A stretch of DNA of 64,000 nt from Gigaspora margarita (Eukaryota; Glomeromycota; Glomeromycetes; Diversisporales; Gigasporaceae), in the NCBI GenBank assembly GCA_009809945.1, contig WTPW01000978.1, positions 152,837-216,836 of the forward strand. Direction: 5' to 3'. The number at the start of each line of letters is the position of its first letter. The stretch's first letter is position 1. Below the pieces are notes generated by a model, which saw only the letters and a list, made by a program, of their open reading frames with translations, did not search any database and had not been told where the DNA came from. The position numbers were made by a program, and so were the translations under genes. Positions 1 to 11,049 of this stretch are shown piece by piece.

Positions 1-1872
1 TTTTTTTTACCCGGTGATTTAAAACACTATGTAATTGTTAAAGCGAAAGAAAAAAAACAATGTAGAACTGTATAGAAGATCTAATTTATAAACAAAGATC
101 TGATTTGATCTTGTAATACAGAATTTGTAGATTAATTTTGATACATAATACAAAATTTTGAACTATTTCGAAAATATAGTCCAATGCATCTTTGGCATGA
201 CCCAGGTTACATATCCTGATCCAGCTGATCCAGCTGATCCAGCTAGTTCTAAAATATTTCGAATTATTTCGATTACAAAATATTTCAAAAAATATTTCAA
301 ATCCACTTTCGAAATATTTTGAAACTATTTTCGAAATATTTCGAAAGCAAAATATTTCGAAATATATTTCAAAATATTCTGAAATATATTGTGATATGTG
401 AAATCTTTCGAAAGATTTTGCAGTAACGCAAGATCTTTTGAAAGATTTTGGTACTATAAATTTGCTGATGAGTATTTAGAAAGAAAGTAAAGTTTGGCCT
501 ATTGGGTTATAGGAAAGTTGTCTTTTAAGTCAGGGTTTAGTAGTGAGGAGTCTTTCAATAAAAGAGGTTTTTAATATTTAAAATAACTTTTAGGGAGTTG
601 AGTAAATTTGAAGATGTGTCTAAGTGCTTTGACAATTGATCTAGTTTGTTGCCTGTTCTTAATTGGAAGGTTAAAGGTAGTAATTCTATTTGGTCTATTG
701 ATATTAGCTGTAGTTTTTTTGAAAGTAGCTATAGCATATTATAGGAAATTTTTTGATGTCTCTTCTTAATTCTTCAACTTGATATTTGGTGTAATTCTCA
801 CAAATTCCAAGAGGTAAAAAATCTGTATTGTGTTTTATGTGCATCATGACATAAAATTTCAGTATTAGTAAAGTGGTCAATTGCGATTTTTCTATATAGA
901 CTGATAAAAATTTAGTCCTAGTTGATCTTGTTTGTCATAAGAATGTCATATAGCACTTTGTATCAATCAGTTGCTTTATTAAAGAAAAAGATAAAGTCTT
1001 TTTGATATTGAGACTAGGAGGTGGTCTGTCAAGTGAAGGTGCAGAAAAAGGTTGTGTCTTTGTAGTATAGCTTGAGTTAAATAGCTTTTGGAATAACAAA
1101 AGTTTTTAAATTAGTTGTTATTTTATGTTTGAAAAGTTCTAGCAGGGTGCCCTATTTGAAAAGCCTCTAAGATTGTATTATAATTAAATTTTTCTATATC
1201 AAATTCTATGTTTCTTTGTGTTATCCATTTTTTGTTAGTCTGTATTTGACTGTGTTACTCCAGTATCAAATATGTATGTATTGTGTATATTCTAGTTCCT
1301 TCTATTTATCATCCTTCACTGTTAGGTTGGAGCCCATTTTCATATCTGTATTCAATTGTCAATGTGATTGGTCAGGGTTGGAGGTTGATTGCTATACCAA
1401 TATAAGTTTTTGAAATATCTAGAATATTTGATTCATTGTATTGATCTGTATTTTGTTGTGATACTGTTGTAATTGATCTAAGTGATCAGTGGAAAATTTA
1501 GTTTCTAGATATTTTTTACATATAGGTTGTTAGAAAAAAATTATATATAAAATGCAATATTTGTATATCTCTATTATAAAGCTTTGCCTTATCATTAGTA
1601 TTTTCTTTCTGACTATACTATCATTGAATATCTTTTTAACTATAGTTATTATTTACTATTATATGAAGTAGCACTATGTTGTAACTCAAACAAATATGTA
1701 TTGCAATTCTACTGTGTTTGTTCAAAGTAGAAAAGAGTAAACAAAGCTAATTTTTTGAAGAAATAAAGGGGCTTCCAGTAATTATATAATTTTTTGGTGT
1801 GTGGGTAGGGTCCCCAAAATAGCTAGTTATAATTTTGGTCAAAATTTTATAATTATAGCCAAAAGTATAAAA
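1..1872. other. AT-rich non-coding stretch, no gene seen
   Basis: No convincing gene. A block at about 240-430 is made of overlapping TTCGAAATATTT-type words that read nearly the same on both strands. A short GATCCAGCT triplication lies at about 219-241. The only sizeable frame (1216-1413) has low-complexity composition and no recognisable motif, so it is not called. Confidence 0.5.
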
Positions 1873-2256
1873 TTATAAAATTATTAATAGCTTTTGATCT
1901 ACTGGACCAATTTAGATAATTTAACTACCAAAATGCTCATCTGATAAGATAATTCTAACAGCCCAAAACGTTAAAATCTAATTACAGAGTCCTAAGATCA
2001 TTCAATATTCATGTAATTTTAATAGTAATTTTTTAGAATTACTAAATAAATTTCTTAAACATTTAATAACTTTTGATACAATAGTCCATTAATAATAATT
2101 TAACTACCAAAATGTTTGTCACAGTGAAATGATTCTAACAAGCTCAAAATCACTAAATTCCAATAACAGGATTTCAAGATCAATAAAGATTTGTATTGTT
2201 AATTAAATTGATTATATATAAAAACTAATTTGATTAAATAATTGTCTAACAATACA

Positions 2257-2784
2257 GTCCTCCGGGTCGATAGCATAGCGGTTATGCTCCGAGGATGCAA
2301 ATCGGAAGGTTGCCAGTTCGATTTCTGTTGGCGGTAAAATCTTAAAAATCTATGATGCGGGTCCTACCAAATAAGGAAAGGGAACTGAAACACCGCGGGA
2401 TACAGGAACCCGGGACGTCAATTGATGGACCTTCCTGGTGCGGCGCTGCAGTAGTTGTGCTCAAAACCTCCGGGGTCGTACTTGAGTCAGAACCCCGATT
2501 TGAATAACCGAAGTCACGAGACGTACTGAGAGGCCGAAGTCTGAAAAGATACTTCAAGAACTCATGGTGGCGTGTCCGGAGTGCGATCCGTACCAACAGG
2601 TGACTGACCGGGGAGGTGCCGGTGGAGCTTGCTGGGAGGAATAATATCTGGTGCAACAACCATACCTGGGCATTGATGGAATGCCGGGTAATAGCATACC
2701 TCGTAAATTAGAATATATTTTCGTACATGTACTTAAATAACTAATAAAGGTAGCGCAAGGTTGTAAAGTGAAAAAAAAAAATAT
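2257..2784 (+). mobile_element. tRNA-derived SINE, 528 bp, with 16-bp target-site duplication
   Basis: The element is strikingly GC-richer than its surroundings. It starts with a tRNA-like head (2257-2337), continues in an unrecognised GC-rich body, and ends in an A-rich tail (2771-2784). The 16-bp sequence ATTGTCTAACAATACA lies directly before it (2241-2256) and directly after it (2785-2800). That is a perfect target duplication, as expected for LINE-driven retroposition. Short frames on the minus strand of the body are shadows. It inserted into the loop of an older foldback element. Confidence 0.88.
2271..2325 (+). promoter_or_regulatory. Internal RNA polymerase III promoter (A and B boxes) of the SINE
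   Basis: An A-box match TAGCATAGCGG lies at 2271-2281 and a B-box match AGTTCGATTTC at 2315-2325. The spacing is that of a tRNA. A stem TCCGA/TCGGA around 2288-2305 resembles an anticodon arm. The head does not close a good seven-pair acceptor stem and lacks a clean anticodon loop, so it reads as a tRNA-derived promoter rather than a working tRNA gene. Confidence 0.75.
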
Positions 2785-3105
2785 ATTGTCTAACAATACA
2801 AATCTTTATTGGTCTTGGGATTCTGTAATTGGAATTTAGCAATTTAGTTGTGTTAGAATTGTCTTACTGAGATGAACATTTTAGTAGTTAAATTATCCAA
2901 AAACAGGTCAGAATCAAAAGTTATTCAATTTATTTAGTAATTCTAAAAAATTACTATTAAAATTATACAAAAATTAAATGATCTTGGGGCCCTGTAATTA
3001 GATTTTAATAATTATAGGTTTGTTAGAATTGTCTCATTGTGACAAGCATTTTGATAATTAAATCATACAAAATAGACTAGTGGATCAAATGTTATTATTA
3101 ATTTC

Positions 3106-4084
3106 AGAATTGGAGCATATAAATAATTTTTAAAAAATATAAAATTTGATTGGCTAATAGGGTATCAGGTGTGGGTGGGTAGAATAAAATTTTGAAATAT
3201 ATTAGTAACAAAATATTATGTAATTTCTGAAAGCCTTCTAAGCTGATTTCCTTACTTTTTTGAAAATATTTTTGAAAAAGCTCTAGGAGAGTAAAAAGAA
3301 GATAAGAAGATAAGGGTTTTTTGTATCAAATTTAAAAAAAAAAGTGTATATAAAAAGCTCTTTTTTTTGTTATTCTTTATTATTTTGTTACAAAAAACTT
3401 TATCAATAGAAATTTCTAATCTCAACCAAAATTTCTTGTATAATAGAGCTATTATCTGCTAATTACCTTCTAAAAGACACTTTTGGTATACATGCTGAAT
3501 ATACAAAGAAGCCCCTCAAGCAATAGTTAACCTTATAAAAAACGTATTTCTGTATTATTCTACTATATATTCACTCTAATAAAAAAATTTTTGCTTTTTG
3601 TAAATAAGAAAATTTGGTCCAAATAATTGTTTAAAAGAGTTGTGTTTGCTTTAAAAATATTATTCAAAAGAATATATATATAAATAACTATATTAATTTA
3701 ATTGTTCAATAAATTACTAGTATAAATATAAAACTTCTATTTATTTTACTAATTTGATTTAAAAATATATATATAATTAACTATAATTATTTAATTATTC
3801 AATTAACTACAATAGTAACAAATATAGAACATGTCTTATTGATTGCTGTTTATAATAAAAATTATAATAAACATATAATTTACTAGATATTGATTAGAAA
3901 ATTCTTTTAAACTTAACATATTAACTTAAAATTAAATTAAATTTAACAGTTATATAGAATAAGAAAAGGAGCTTAAAAACCAAGTCAAAATTTTGTTAAT
4001 TTTGTATGATTTCAAAATATAACTGTTAAAAACAAATAGTTACTAATTTTAAAACTACAAATATATATAAAATTATACTTTAAA
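3106..4084. repeat. AT-rich scaffold with dispersed satellite monomers
   Basis: No gene. Between about 3690 and 3860 there are two diverged copies of a monomer ending in AATAAATTACTAGTATAA. The same monomer forms an array at 14.56-15.46 kb. The stretch at about 3950-4080 is similar to 6610-6760 and, inverted, to 7540-7680. It therefore belongs to the flank of the foldback family described at 4085 and 6063. Confidence 0.5.
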
Positions 4085-4545
4085 CAACTTTACTTGGTAG
4101 CAAAATATAAGGTTATCTTGACAAAAAAACATTTTAGCTATATACTAAAGTTAAAATTTTTTGGCTTGTAATATAAAACCATGTTTATTGTCAAGATAAC
4201 CTGTTCTGGGCTTCTAAGTAAACTTGTCCATCATGTAAATTTTATTTGTATTAAAATCAAAATATTTTTTTGAACCTTTTACTAAGTGAAAAACAAGATT
4301 AAAGTTAGAAAAATTTTTTAGTAAAAAATTATTTTTCTAACTTTAAACTCATTTTTCACTTAGTAAAAGGTTCAAAAAAATATTTATTGATTTTAATACA
4401 AGTAAAATTACATGATGAACAAGTTTATTTAGAAGCCCAAAACAGGTTATCTTGACAAAAAAAGTGGATTTATATTACAAACCAAAAATTTTTAACTTAG
4501 CATATAGCTAACCTGTTATTTTAGGGTTTTACCAAATTGATAACT
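4085..4545. repeat. Foldback element, copy 1 of a family centred on CCTTTTACTAAGTGAAAA
   Basis: A long inverted repeat centred near 4321. The words GTCAAGATAACCTGTT and TTTTACTAAGTGAAAA on the left return inverted on the right. Smaller hairpins are nested in the left arm (GGTTATCTTGAC at 4112 against its inverse near 4190). A related element lies at about 6760-7200. No coding sequence is seen. Confidence 0.75.
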
Positions 4546-4676
4546 ATATTATAAAAGCTTTAGGTTTTGTAAAATTATATATATATATATATATAGATTT
4601 TAAAATTTTTTAGTCTAGAAAGATAAAAAGCTACTAAATAAAAATATATAATATTATTTGTACATTACTTCTAATT

Positions 4677-4960
4677 AGGGTTCCTCAAATTCAAATCAAA
4701 TCAAATATTAGGTCAATTTGAATTTGATCAAATCAAATTGACCCTGATTTGAATTTGATTTGATTCAAATATTTGGATTTGAATTTGATTTGAATTTGAA
4801 TTTTTAATAGTAATTTTCAAATCAAATCAAATATTTGTCAAATCAAATCAAATTTGGCCAGATTTGAATTTGATCAAATCAAATATAGTCAAATTTGAAT
4901 TTGAATTTGATCAAATATTTGATTCAAATATTTGAAAATCAAATCAAATTGTGGAACCCT
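4677..4960. mobile_element. MITE with 10-11-bp target duplication (Mutator-like by TSD length)
   Basis: The ends are inverted (AGGGTTCC... and ...GGAACCCT). The element is flanked on both sides by ACTTCTAATT (4667-4676 and 4961-4970). The interior is almost entirely built from alternating AATTTGATTTG and CAAATCAAATC words on both strands, so the whole element can fold. A target duplication of 9-11 bp is typical of Mutator-like elements; that class is inferred from length alone. Confidence 0.75.
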
Positions 4961-5087
4961 ACTTCTAATTAATTATAATGATTTAATTGTTTAATAAATT
5001 ACTAGTATAAATATAAAGTTTAATTCTGTTTACTTTTATAATTATTTTTTAAAACAATATATTATAACTATAATTATTTAATTATTT

Positions 5088-5312
5088 GTCGGTGATGATG
5101 CTGAAATCGGATGATCCTGAAATTTTTATTTATTTTGATATGAAATTTTAAAATTTTTTTGAGATGTTTTTTCATTTTTGTCTTATAGGGTTAGGGTAAG
5201 GTTTGGGTATAGATTTGATATTTAAAGAGTATATGTGGATTTTAGCAGGGCTTATAGTTTCAAATCAAGACCCCAAATTTCAGCATCATCTGATTTCAGC
5301 ATCATCCCCGAC
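5088..5312. mobile_element. MITE, GTCGGNGATGATGCTGAAAT family, copy 1
   Basis: 225 bp with terminal inverted repeats of about 40 bp (GTCGGTGATGATGCTGAAAT at the left, its near-perfect inverse at the right). ATTATTT lies on both sides (5081-5087 and 5313-5319). The middle contains a telomere-like tract (TAGGGTTAGGG near 5187). A related copy in reverse orientation is at 15845-16015, and a more distant relative at 20141-20349. Confidence 0.8.
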
Positions 5313-5335
5313 ATTATTTAATAAATTACTAGTAT

Positions 5336-6062
5336 TTGCACTAGGTTACTTGTCCAAATACTAATCTACTACTAGACATAAACAATTCCTTAAACCAAAT
5401 ACTTAGCTCTAACAAGCTTGATATCTTTTCAACCCAGGCTATAAATCTTCACTCCAAAATTTTAAACCTTGATAGTTTTCAAATTCATCATTTTTCATAC
5501 AAGCCCTCATTATACTCAACTCTATCAGATCTTATTCCATTAGAACTAATTAATACATTACAAGAAACTGGCTTATCTTTACAGCTTGCTAGCTCCTTTA
5601 CAATTCAATTTTTACTTCATCTGAATCAACAAATTTATACAAAAATCTGGATTCCATACTGTACTTCAAGATCACAATATCAACAAACAATCTTACAAAA
5701 TCAAACTNTAGCTTCTGGATCTTCTGTATCTACTACATTTATAACCCAAACTAATAATAATAATTCTATTATAAATAACTCAATTCAGAAAATAGNTTAC
5801 TAGTACCCCCACTGGATTAAATATCTTACATACCCTTCTAGTATATTAACCAATAACCAAATCTAGGTGAGCCTTGGCCACTCTTGTTGGTTTAGACCAC
5901 AGATAAGTACTAGGTCTACTTTTGTTTATCTAGCTATATGTCTGAGTTCTTTTTCTTAGCATTAGATTTAAATTATGAAATTTTTTCAATTGTAAAAAGT
6001 TTCCATTAAATTTAATAAAGATAAGAGCAAGGTCTCACTATTAAAATTAAAAAAAAATAAAA
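5336..6062 (+). mobile_element. Poly(A)-tailed retrocopy with 16-bp target duplication
   Basis: The block is flanked by direct repeats AATAAATTACTAGTAT (5320-5335 and 6063-6078). It ends in an AATAAAG signal near 6013 followed by an A-rich tail at about 6045-6062. This is the structure of a retroposed transcript: 5'-truncated, with a 3' untranslated region and poly(A). The target is a monomer of the local satellite, so the repeat word also occurs elsewhere. Removing the insert rebuilds a normal monomer junction. Confidence 0.72.
5345..5803 (+). pseudogene. 152-codon open frame inside the retrocopy, unknown function
   Basis: The frame is open from 5345 to a TAG at 5801-5803 without an internal stop, but it has no obvious initiator, as expected for a 5'-truncated copy. 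Codons are varied and the residues mixed (many Leu, Asn, Gln, Ser; a stretch ending in Thr/Asn repeats), unlike the surrounding AT noise. I do not recognise the family. Two ambiguous bases (5708 and 5796) fall in it. The likely source is the C-terminal part of a repeated-family or transposon protein. Coding origin is inferred from the open frame and from the retrocopy structure. Confidence 0.45.
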
Positions 6063-6192
6063 AATAAATTACTAGTATAACAGTTAACTATTTGTTACAT
6101 TTTTTTAAACCAGTTTTTTGTTATATATAAATTTATAAAAAATATATAAAATCTCTATAAATTTTAAGCTTTGATATTTCTTCTTTTACATA

Positions 6193-6600
6193 TTATGGCC
6201 TGGTGCATAAAGATTTGTACCTCAAGCTCTAAAATTAATTTTATCTATATATAAAAGTTTTTTAATTTTAACAATTTATTTATTATTTTTTTTATCCAAA
6301 ATAAAGTAGGTTCTAAGCTATCTTTTGATATATTTTTTGTTATTGTTTTATAAATACTTTGTTGAGCAATAAATTTTCATAAAAATTCAATTAAATTAAA
6401 AAAAAATAGATTTTTGAAAATTTATTGCTCAACAAAGTATTTATTAAACAGTAACAAAAAATATATCAAAAGATAGCTCAGAACCTATTTTATTTGGGAT
6501 AAAAAATTATAAATAAATTGTTAAAATTAAAAAACTTTTAAATATAGATAAAATTAATTTTAGAGCTTGAGGTACAAATCTTTTTGTACCTGACCATAAA
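6193..6600. repeat. Palindromic element nested in the left arm of the large foldback
   Basis: An almost perfect inverted repeat centred near 6396. Arms of about 190 bp include AGATTTGTACCTCAAGCTCT, TATCTTTTGATATATTTTTT and TTGAGCAATAAATTTTC. The small differences between the arms are single substitutions, which argues against a simple assembly duplication. Confidence 0.75.
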
Positions 6601-7235
6601 TTAATATTAAATTTTTTAGGAATATAGAACAAGAGAAAAAAAAATTGAGTTAAAAATCAATTAAAATTTTACCAATTTTGTACAATACAAAAATATAACT
6701 TTGCCAAAAACAAATATTTGCCAATTTTAAGATATAATAAGTATATATAAAAGCATGCTTTGAACAACTTTACTTAGAAGATAGAAATAGGTTACCTTGT
6801 AAAAAAAAATAAGTTAATTTTAGTTTATTAATATAAAGCTTTTTTTATTACTTACTTTGCTCTTAATCAAAGTTGTTTAACATATAATTTTGCTTATATT
6901 GAAATCAAAATGCATTTTTTTGATCCTTTTACTAAGTAAAAAGGGTTAGCATTAAAAAAAAATTTTTAGAAAAAATTTTTTCTAACATTAATACTATTTT
7001 TTTACTTAGTAAAAGGTCCAAAAAAATGAATTTTGACTTTAAATATAAGTAAAATTATATATTAAACAACTTTGTTTAAGAGCCTAAAGTAGATTTCTCT
7101 AATAAAAAAAGTTTAATATTGATAAACAAAATTTTTAGTATATATAACCTATTTTTCTTACAAGGTAAACTACTTCTATCTTTTAAATAAAGTTGTTTAA
7201 AGCTTGTTTTTATGTATTTTAAAACAGTAATTATA

Positions 7236-7540
7236 AATCAAACCAGTGGTGTTCAATACTAGTAATATGCAATTTGTATAATATGCAAATCAAAATAAGA
7301 ACAAAAAGTAAATTTTGATTAATATTAGGGTTAGAGTTAGGGTCTGGGATGGAGCACAAGCATAGATTATACCAAAATTTCACTAGAAATGTTTTTTGTT
7401 AGAGCCTCAAAGATGATTTTATAACAAATTTTTGCATTATAAAAAACATCTAAAAAATTTGTATTATATCTAATTTTCACATTATATTGTAGCTCATAAT
7501 AAAAATTATAGTGGTGTTAAACACCAGTGGTGTGATTTAA
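7236..7540. mobile_element. MITE, AAATCAAACCAGTGGTGTT family
   Basis: Imperfect terminal inverted repeats of about 29 bp (AAATCAAACCAGTGGTGTTC against AAATCACACCACTGGTGTTT). A telomere-like TTAGGGTTAGAGTTAGGG tract lies near 7326. It interrupts the right arm of the large foldback. The related element at 12865-13211 has the same end pattern and also a CCCTAA tract. No unambiguous target duplication was found. Confidence 0.65.
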
Positions 7541-7799
7541 CAATGGCATTTTAAAATTAGTAAATATTTGTTTTTAGTAAGTTATATTTTTGTTTTGTAC
7601 AAAATTATGAAATTTTAATTAGATTTTTAAGCTTATTGTTTTCTTTTGTTTTATATTTCTAAAAAATTTAATTTTAAGTTAATATATAGATGAAAAATAT
7701 CAAAGCTTTAAAGTTAATAGTAATTTTATATATTTTTTCTTTAATTTTATAAATAAAAAAATTTATATATAACAAATTGGTTAACTAATAAGTATAAAG

Positions 7800-8243
7800 T
7801 TTAATTGTTATCTGCTTGTAAACTAGTAATAATTATGTGATTTTTACTATCAAATTTTATCTTTTTCAGAATCTGGCATTTCTATAAGTATAAATTGATT
7901 TTGTACTAAATAAACCTTTTTGTGTATATAATAAATATTGTAGAAAATAAAATATAAGTATAATACTAGTTGAAATATTAAAATCAGCCCAGAGAATAAT
8001 AAAATATAGATATATTTGTTCTCATAATTATATAATATAAACAAAGAAGTAAACAAATAGTTGTAAAAAACAAAATGCCTATATTTCATAATCTATAGGC
8101 TAATTTTAATGTTTTAGCTACTATTAATCTCACAATTATTTTGCTACAACTTTTGTTATGCATATTAAAAGGTTTACTTAGTACAAAATCAATTTATTTT
8201 TAAGGAAATACAAGATTTCAAAAAAGACAAATATTATATAGTA
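7800..8243. other. AT-rich stretch, no gene
   Basis: An open frame of 79 codons on the minus strand (7850-8089) is rich in Tyr, Phe, Ile and Leu, as expected from AT-rich sequence. It carries no recognisable motif, so I do not call it. Nothing else is seen. Confidence 0.4.
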
Positions 8244-8416
8244 CAGTATAACTCTGCAATAGTCACATTCACATTAGTCACAATCCCACTATAGTCATCT
8301 TAATTTTTCTATTTAACTCTATACACTATATATAAATTCTTGCTTGCTTTAGTTACAATTTACAATAGGCATATAGAATATCTAATTTTGGCATATAACT
8401 ATTGTGGGTTGTACTG
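8244..8416. mobile_element. Tc1/mariner-type MITE, 173 bp, TA target
   Basis: The ends are CAGTATAACTCTGCAATAGT and the inverse of CAGTACAACCCACAATAGTT. TA dinucleotides flank both sides (8242-8243 and 8417-8418). TA target and CAGT ends are typical of Tc1/mariner/pogo non-autonomous elements. Confidence 0.8.
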
Positions 8417-8518
8417 TAAATATATCTATAGTTACTATATTTTATTACTAGATTTTAGATGAAATTTAAATTAATTCATGATCCATATGCCAAACAGTGA
8501 AAATCTATAGTAATATAT

Positions 8519-8960
8519 GGGGAAAATCAATTATTGTTTATTAAATTTCTGGAATCTGGCACTGTCAGAGCAATAACAATTTTTTTTACTAAGCTAACCT
8601 TACTTCTCCACTAATTGAAAGTTGTAGAACACATTCTTGCGATTCTAATGGTGGTAAAATCATTAAAATTGGACCAGTAAATCATAAGATATTGTTACAA
8701 AACTTTTCGCGACCATATAGAGTTTCTATGTAAACAATAATATTGTTTACATAGAAACTCTATATGGTCGCGAACCGTTTTTTAACGATATCTTATGATC
8801 TACTGGTCCGATTTTAATGATTTTACCACCATTAAAATCGCAATAATGTGCTCTACAACTTTCGATTAGTGGAGAAGTAAGGTTAGCTTAGTAAAAAATT
8901 CGTTATTGCTCTGACAGTGCCAGATTCCAGAAATTTGATAAACAATAATTGATTTTTCCC
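8519..8960. repeat. Foldback element with about 215-bp arms
   Basis: Inverted repeat centred at 8740. The inner arms (CGCGACCATATAGAGTTTCT) are perfect. The outer arms carry scattered substitutions and a small indel. Each arm contains ACTGGTCC(A/G)ATTTTAATGA followed by TTTTACCACCATT, a core that resembles the ones in the foldbacks at 1873, 11178 and 46310. No coding sequence is seen. Confidence 0.85.
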
Positions 8961-8975
8961 AATTTTACTATATAT

Positions 8976-9268
8976 GGGGTTGTCTAAAGCCATGTACCCA
9001 TGTGACATTTTTGTGTAAATCAACCAACTGGAGTCGCGAAATTTTGTTTACACAGATAAGCCTGAAGAAGACAAAAAACAAAAAAAAACACAAGAACATA
9101 AAAACAGCAGTTCAAACCTGTCTTGGACCATTAATAAAAAATGCTGGGAAGGTAATTTTACCTATATGTTGGTTCTAACTCTAACCCTGACCCTAATGCT
9201 AAACAGGCTCTAACCCTAATTTTAACTAAATTTTCAAAAAATCTCGTGGGTACATGGCTTTAGCCCCT
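8976..9268. mobile_element. hAT-type MITE, GGGGNNGTCTAAAGCC family, copy 1
   Basis: The ends are inverted (GGGGTTGTCTAAAGCCATGT against the inverse of ACATGGCTTTAGCCCC). CTATATAT flanks both sides (8968-8975 and 9269-9276). An 8-bp duplication fits the hAT superfamily. The middle holds several CCCTAA words (about 9180-9225). It lies in the opposite orientation to copy 2 (20696-20978): the conserved inner block AATTGTCTTCCCGACATTTT appears here in reverse complement. Confidence 0.85.
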
Positions 9269-10649
9269 CTATATATGGTAATATATGCAGTCCTGTTTGG
9301 TATACAGATCACAAATTAATTTTGTTTTATTTTAATAATTATATTTTAAGATAATATATGATTAACTATAGTTATTTTTTTACTTTTTTTTATTTTTATA
9401 AAAGAATTCCAGAGTCTAATATCATGTTAATCAACTTCAAAAAAGCTGCTATGATTTTGGGGCCTGCTCTTTTAATAAACATATATTGTATTTAATTATG
9501 CCCTATATCCATTCTTGTTCTTGAATTAGTTGTTCCAACTGCTAATTCCATACTGTATCTATTTACTATTTCAGTTTGTATTATTTAACTCATATACTTA
9601 ATATCTGATTAAAATTGTACTATCTTTTTCTCAAATATTCTAGTAAAAACTCCCTTATCTCTTTTTTTAATCTAATGTAGTTTTGTTATTAACTCTTTAA
9701 CTCTATTGTCCAATAGGACCCAATAATATACAGAAATAGGTCAGGTTAATTATAAAATTACTAAAAATAGAAAGATCTGTAGAAAAAAACCTTAAAATAA
9801 GCAAAAAATACTAAAAATAGAAAATATCTGCATAAAACCCCCAAAATAAGCCTAACCTATCTATGTATATCTCAGGGTCCTTGTGCTTTAAAACTTTATC
9901 TGCTAATACTTTTTTCTAGAGTTGGCCCAAAATACTATTTAGTATCAACTCTTTTTTCTTCCTATTAGTTATAACTTTTCTAAATATTTTCTACTATACA
10001 TTTTTTTCTTTGCTTTTGTTTCTCAAAGTTGATTTTTTTTTAGATTTTTAATCCATCCCTTTAATTTATTAACCTATTTTTGTTCTCATGTTGCTAGTAT
10101 AAAAAGAATTTGCAGACTATTTTTGATATTATATCTATTTGAAGTTTATTAATTTATTAAAAAAAATACAAACAAAATCATAATACAAAAATAGAATTTA
10201 ACTAATTAAAACCAATTTATGCTAAACTAAAACAAACAAAAACTTCTATAGTGCTCTTCTGTTAAAACATTTTAATTTCTTGTAAGGAACCAAATAAGTT
10301 AAAAAAATTAATATTGTCCAATTCCTAGTTAGTATTGATTTCAACAACTCAAATTATAATATCTAATAATAATAACTTTATTAATAATAAAATGTATCTA
10401 AATAAAATTTAGCATCAAAAAAAAAAAAGAAAGAAATACAAACTAAAAAAAGTTAAGAAATCTACCAACTTCAATAATATTTTGACCACAAATTTTAAAC
10501 AAAAAATACAAGTTAATTATGATAACTAAACAAAAAAAAACTAAAAAACTTATTCTAAAATAGCATATCGGCAGATCGGTGTAACATATTGGCTCGACCA
10601 ATCATGATCAAGGATTATCAAAAAAATTTTAACCGCAAATTTATTACAA
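9269..10649. other. AT-rich stretch without a gene
   Basis: No open frame of interest. A short degenerate duplication occurs at about 9760-9860 (two copies of a block with AAAATACTAAAAATAGAAA). Everything else is AT-rich single-copy-looking DNA in which I see nothing assignable. Confidence 0.4.
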
Positions 10650-10796
10650 AGCGAATTTTTACAAAAACGGCCTTTTTAACTAGCTTTGTATTTATAATTA
10701 AGTACGTAGAAAATTACAAAATTCATGTATTTAATTATAAGCCAAAAGTAGATTAAAAAGGCCATTTTTTTGAAAATTGGCTTCCGAATTTACCCT
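10650..10796. repeat. Small foldback
   Basis: AAAAACGGCCTTTTTAACTA at about 10663-10684 is returned inverted at about 10748-10770. The inner arms TATTTATAATTAAG and its inverse surround an AT-rich loop. No target duplication could be fixed. Confidence 0.6.
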
Positions 10797-11049
10797 TGAT
10801 AGTTACCAACCCATTTCTCAATGCCCAACCCATCCTAAAACACCCGAGTATTTCAACAAATTATAAAAGTACTTCTTTCTACAGCTTAGCATAGCTCTTT
10901 TATTAAGTTTTATTGGTTTTTTAACTTGTCTAGACATCAAAGAGGCTCTTTTGTTAGTTGTAACAAGTACTTCGTTTGTTAGTTTTTCAACGTTACTTAG
11001 GAGCAAATTTTTGTATAACAGTTTATCGAAAAAATAGACCCAGTTACGC
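10797..11049 (-). other. Possible coding remnant next to an assembly gap
   Basis: On the minus strand a frame runs from the gap down to 10818. It has varied composition and several Lys/Arg, including a segment MSRQVKKPIKLNKRAML. I do not recognise it, and the gap removes its upstream part. It may be a transposon fragment or chance. Confidence 0.2.

Larger units (their letters stand above)
1873..3105. repeat. Foldback (inverted-repeat) element with doubled arms, split by a SINE
   Basis: The left arm (about 1873-2220) reappears in reverse complement at about 2800-3105. Each arm holds two diverged copies of a unit of about 170 bp. Each unit begins near a CTACTGGACCAATTT-like word and contains AATTTAACTACCAAAATG. 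The four core copies lie near 1895-1935, 2075-2115, 2874-2922 and 3043-3092. A SINE sits in the loop. The arms are diverged, so this is an old element. No coding capacity is visible. Confidence 0.75.
6063..7800. repeat. Large (about 1.7-kb) foldback element with two later insertions
   Basis: The left end (about 6085-6190, containing TTTGTTATATATAAATTTAT and AAGCTTTGATATTTC) is matched in reverse complement at about 7685-7790. Further in, 6610-6760 matches 7540-7680 inverted, and the core 6760-7200 is itself palindromic around about 6975. A second palindrome (6193-6600) interrupts the left arm and a MITE (7236-7540) the right arm. No gene is seen. Confidence 0.7.

Noticed and set aside
2257-2337. 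Functional tRNA gene
   Set aside because: A and B boxes fit, but the acceptor stem does not close and the anticodon loop is too large. Its place at the head of a 528-bp element with a target duplication makes it a SINE promoter.
2342-2796. Protein-coding genes on the minus strand (2342-2659 and 2554-2796)
   Set aside because: They are shadows of the GC-rich SINE body and include its A-tail; no motif, and they overlap in different frames.
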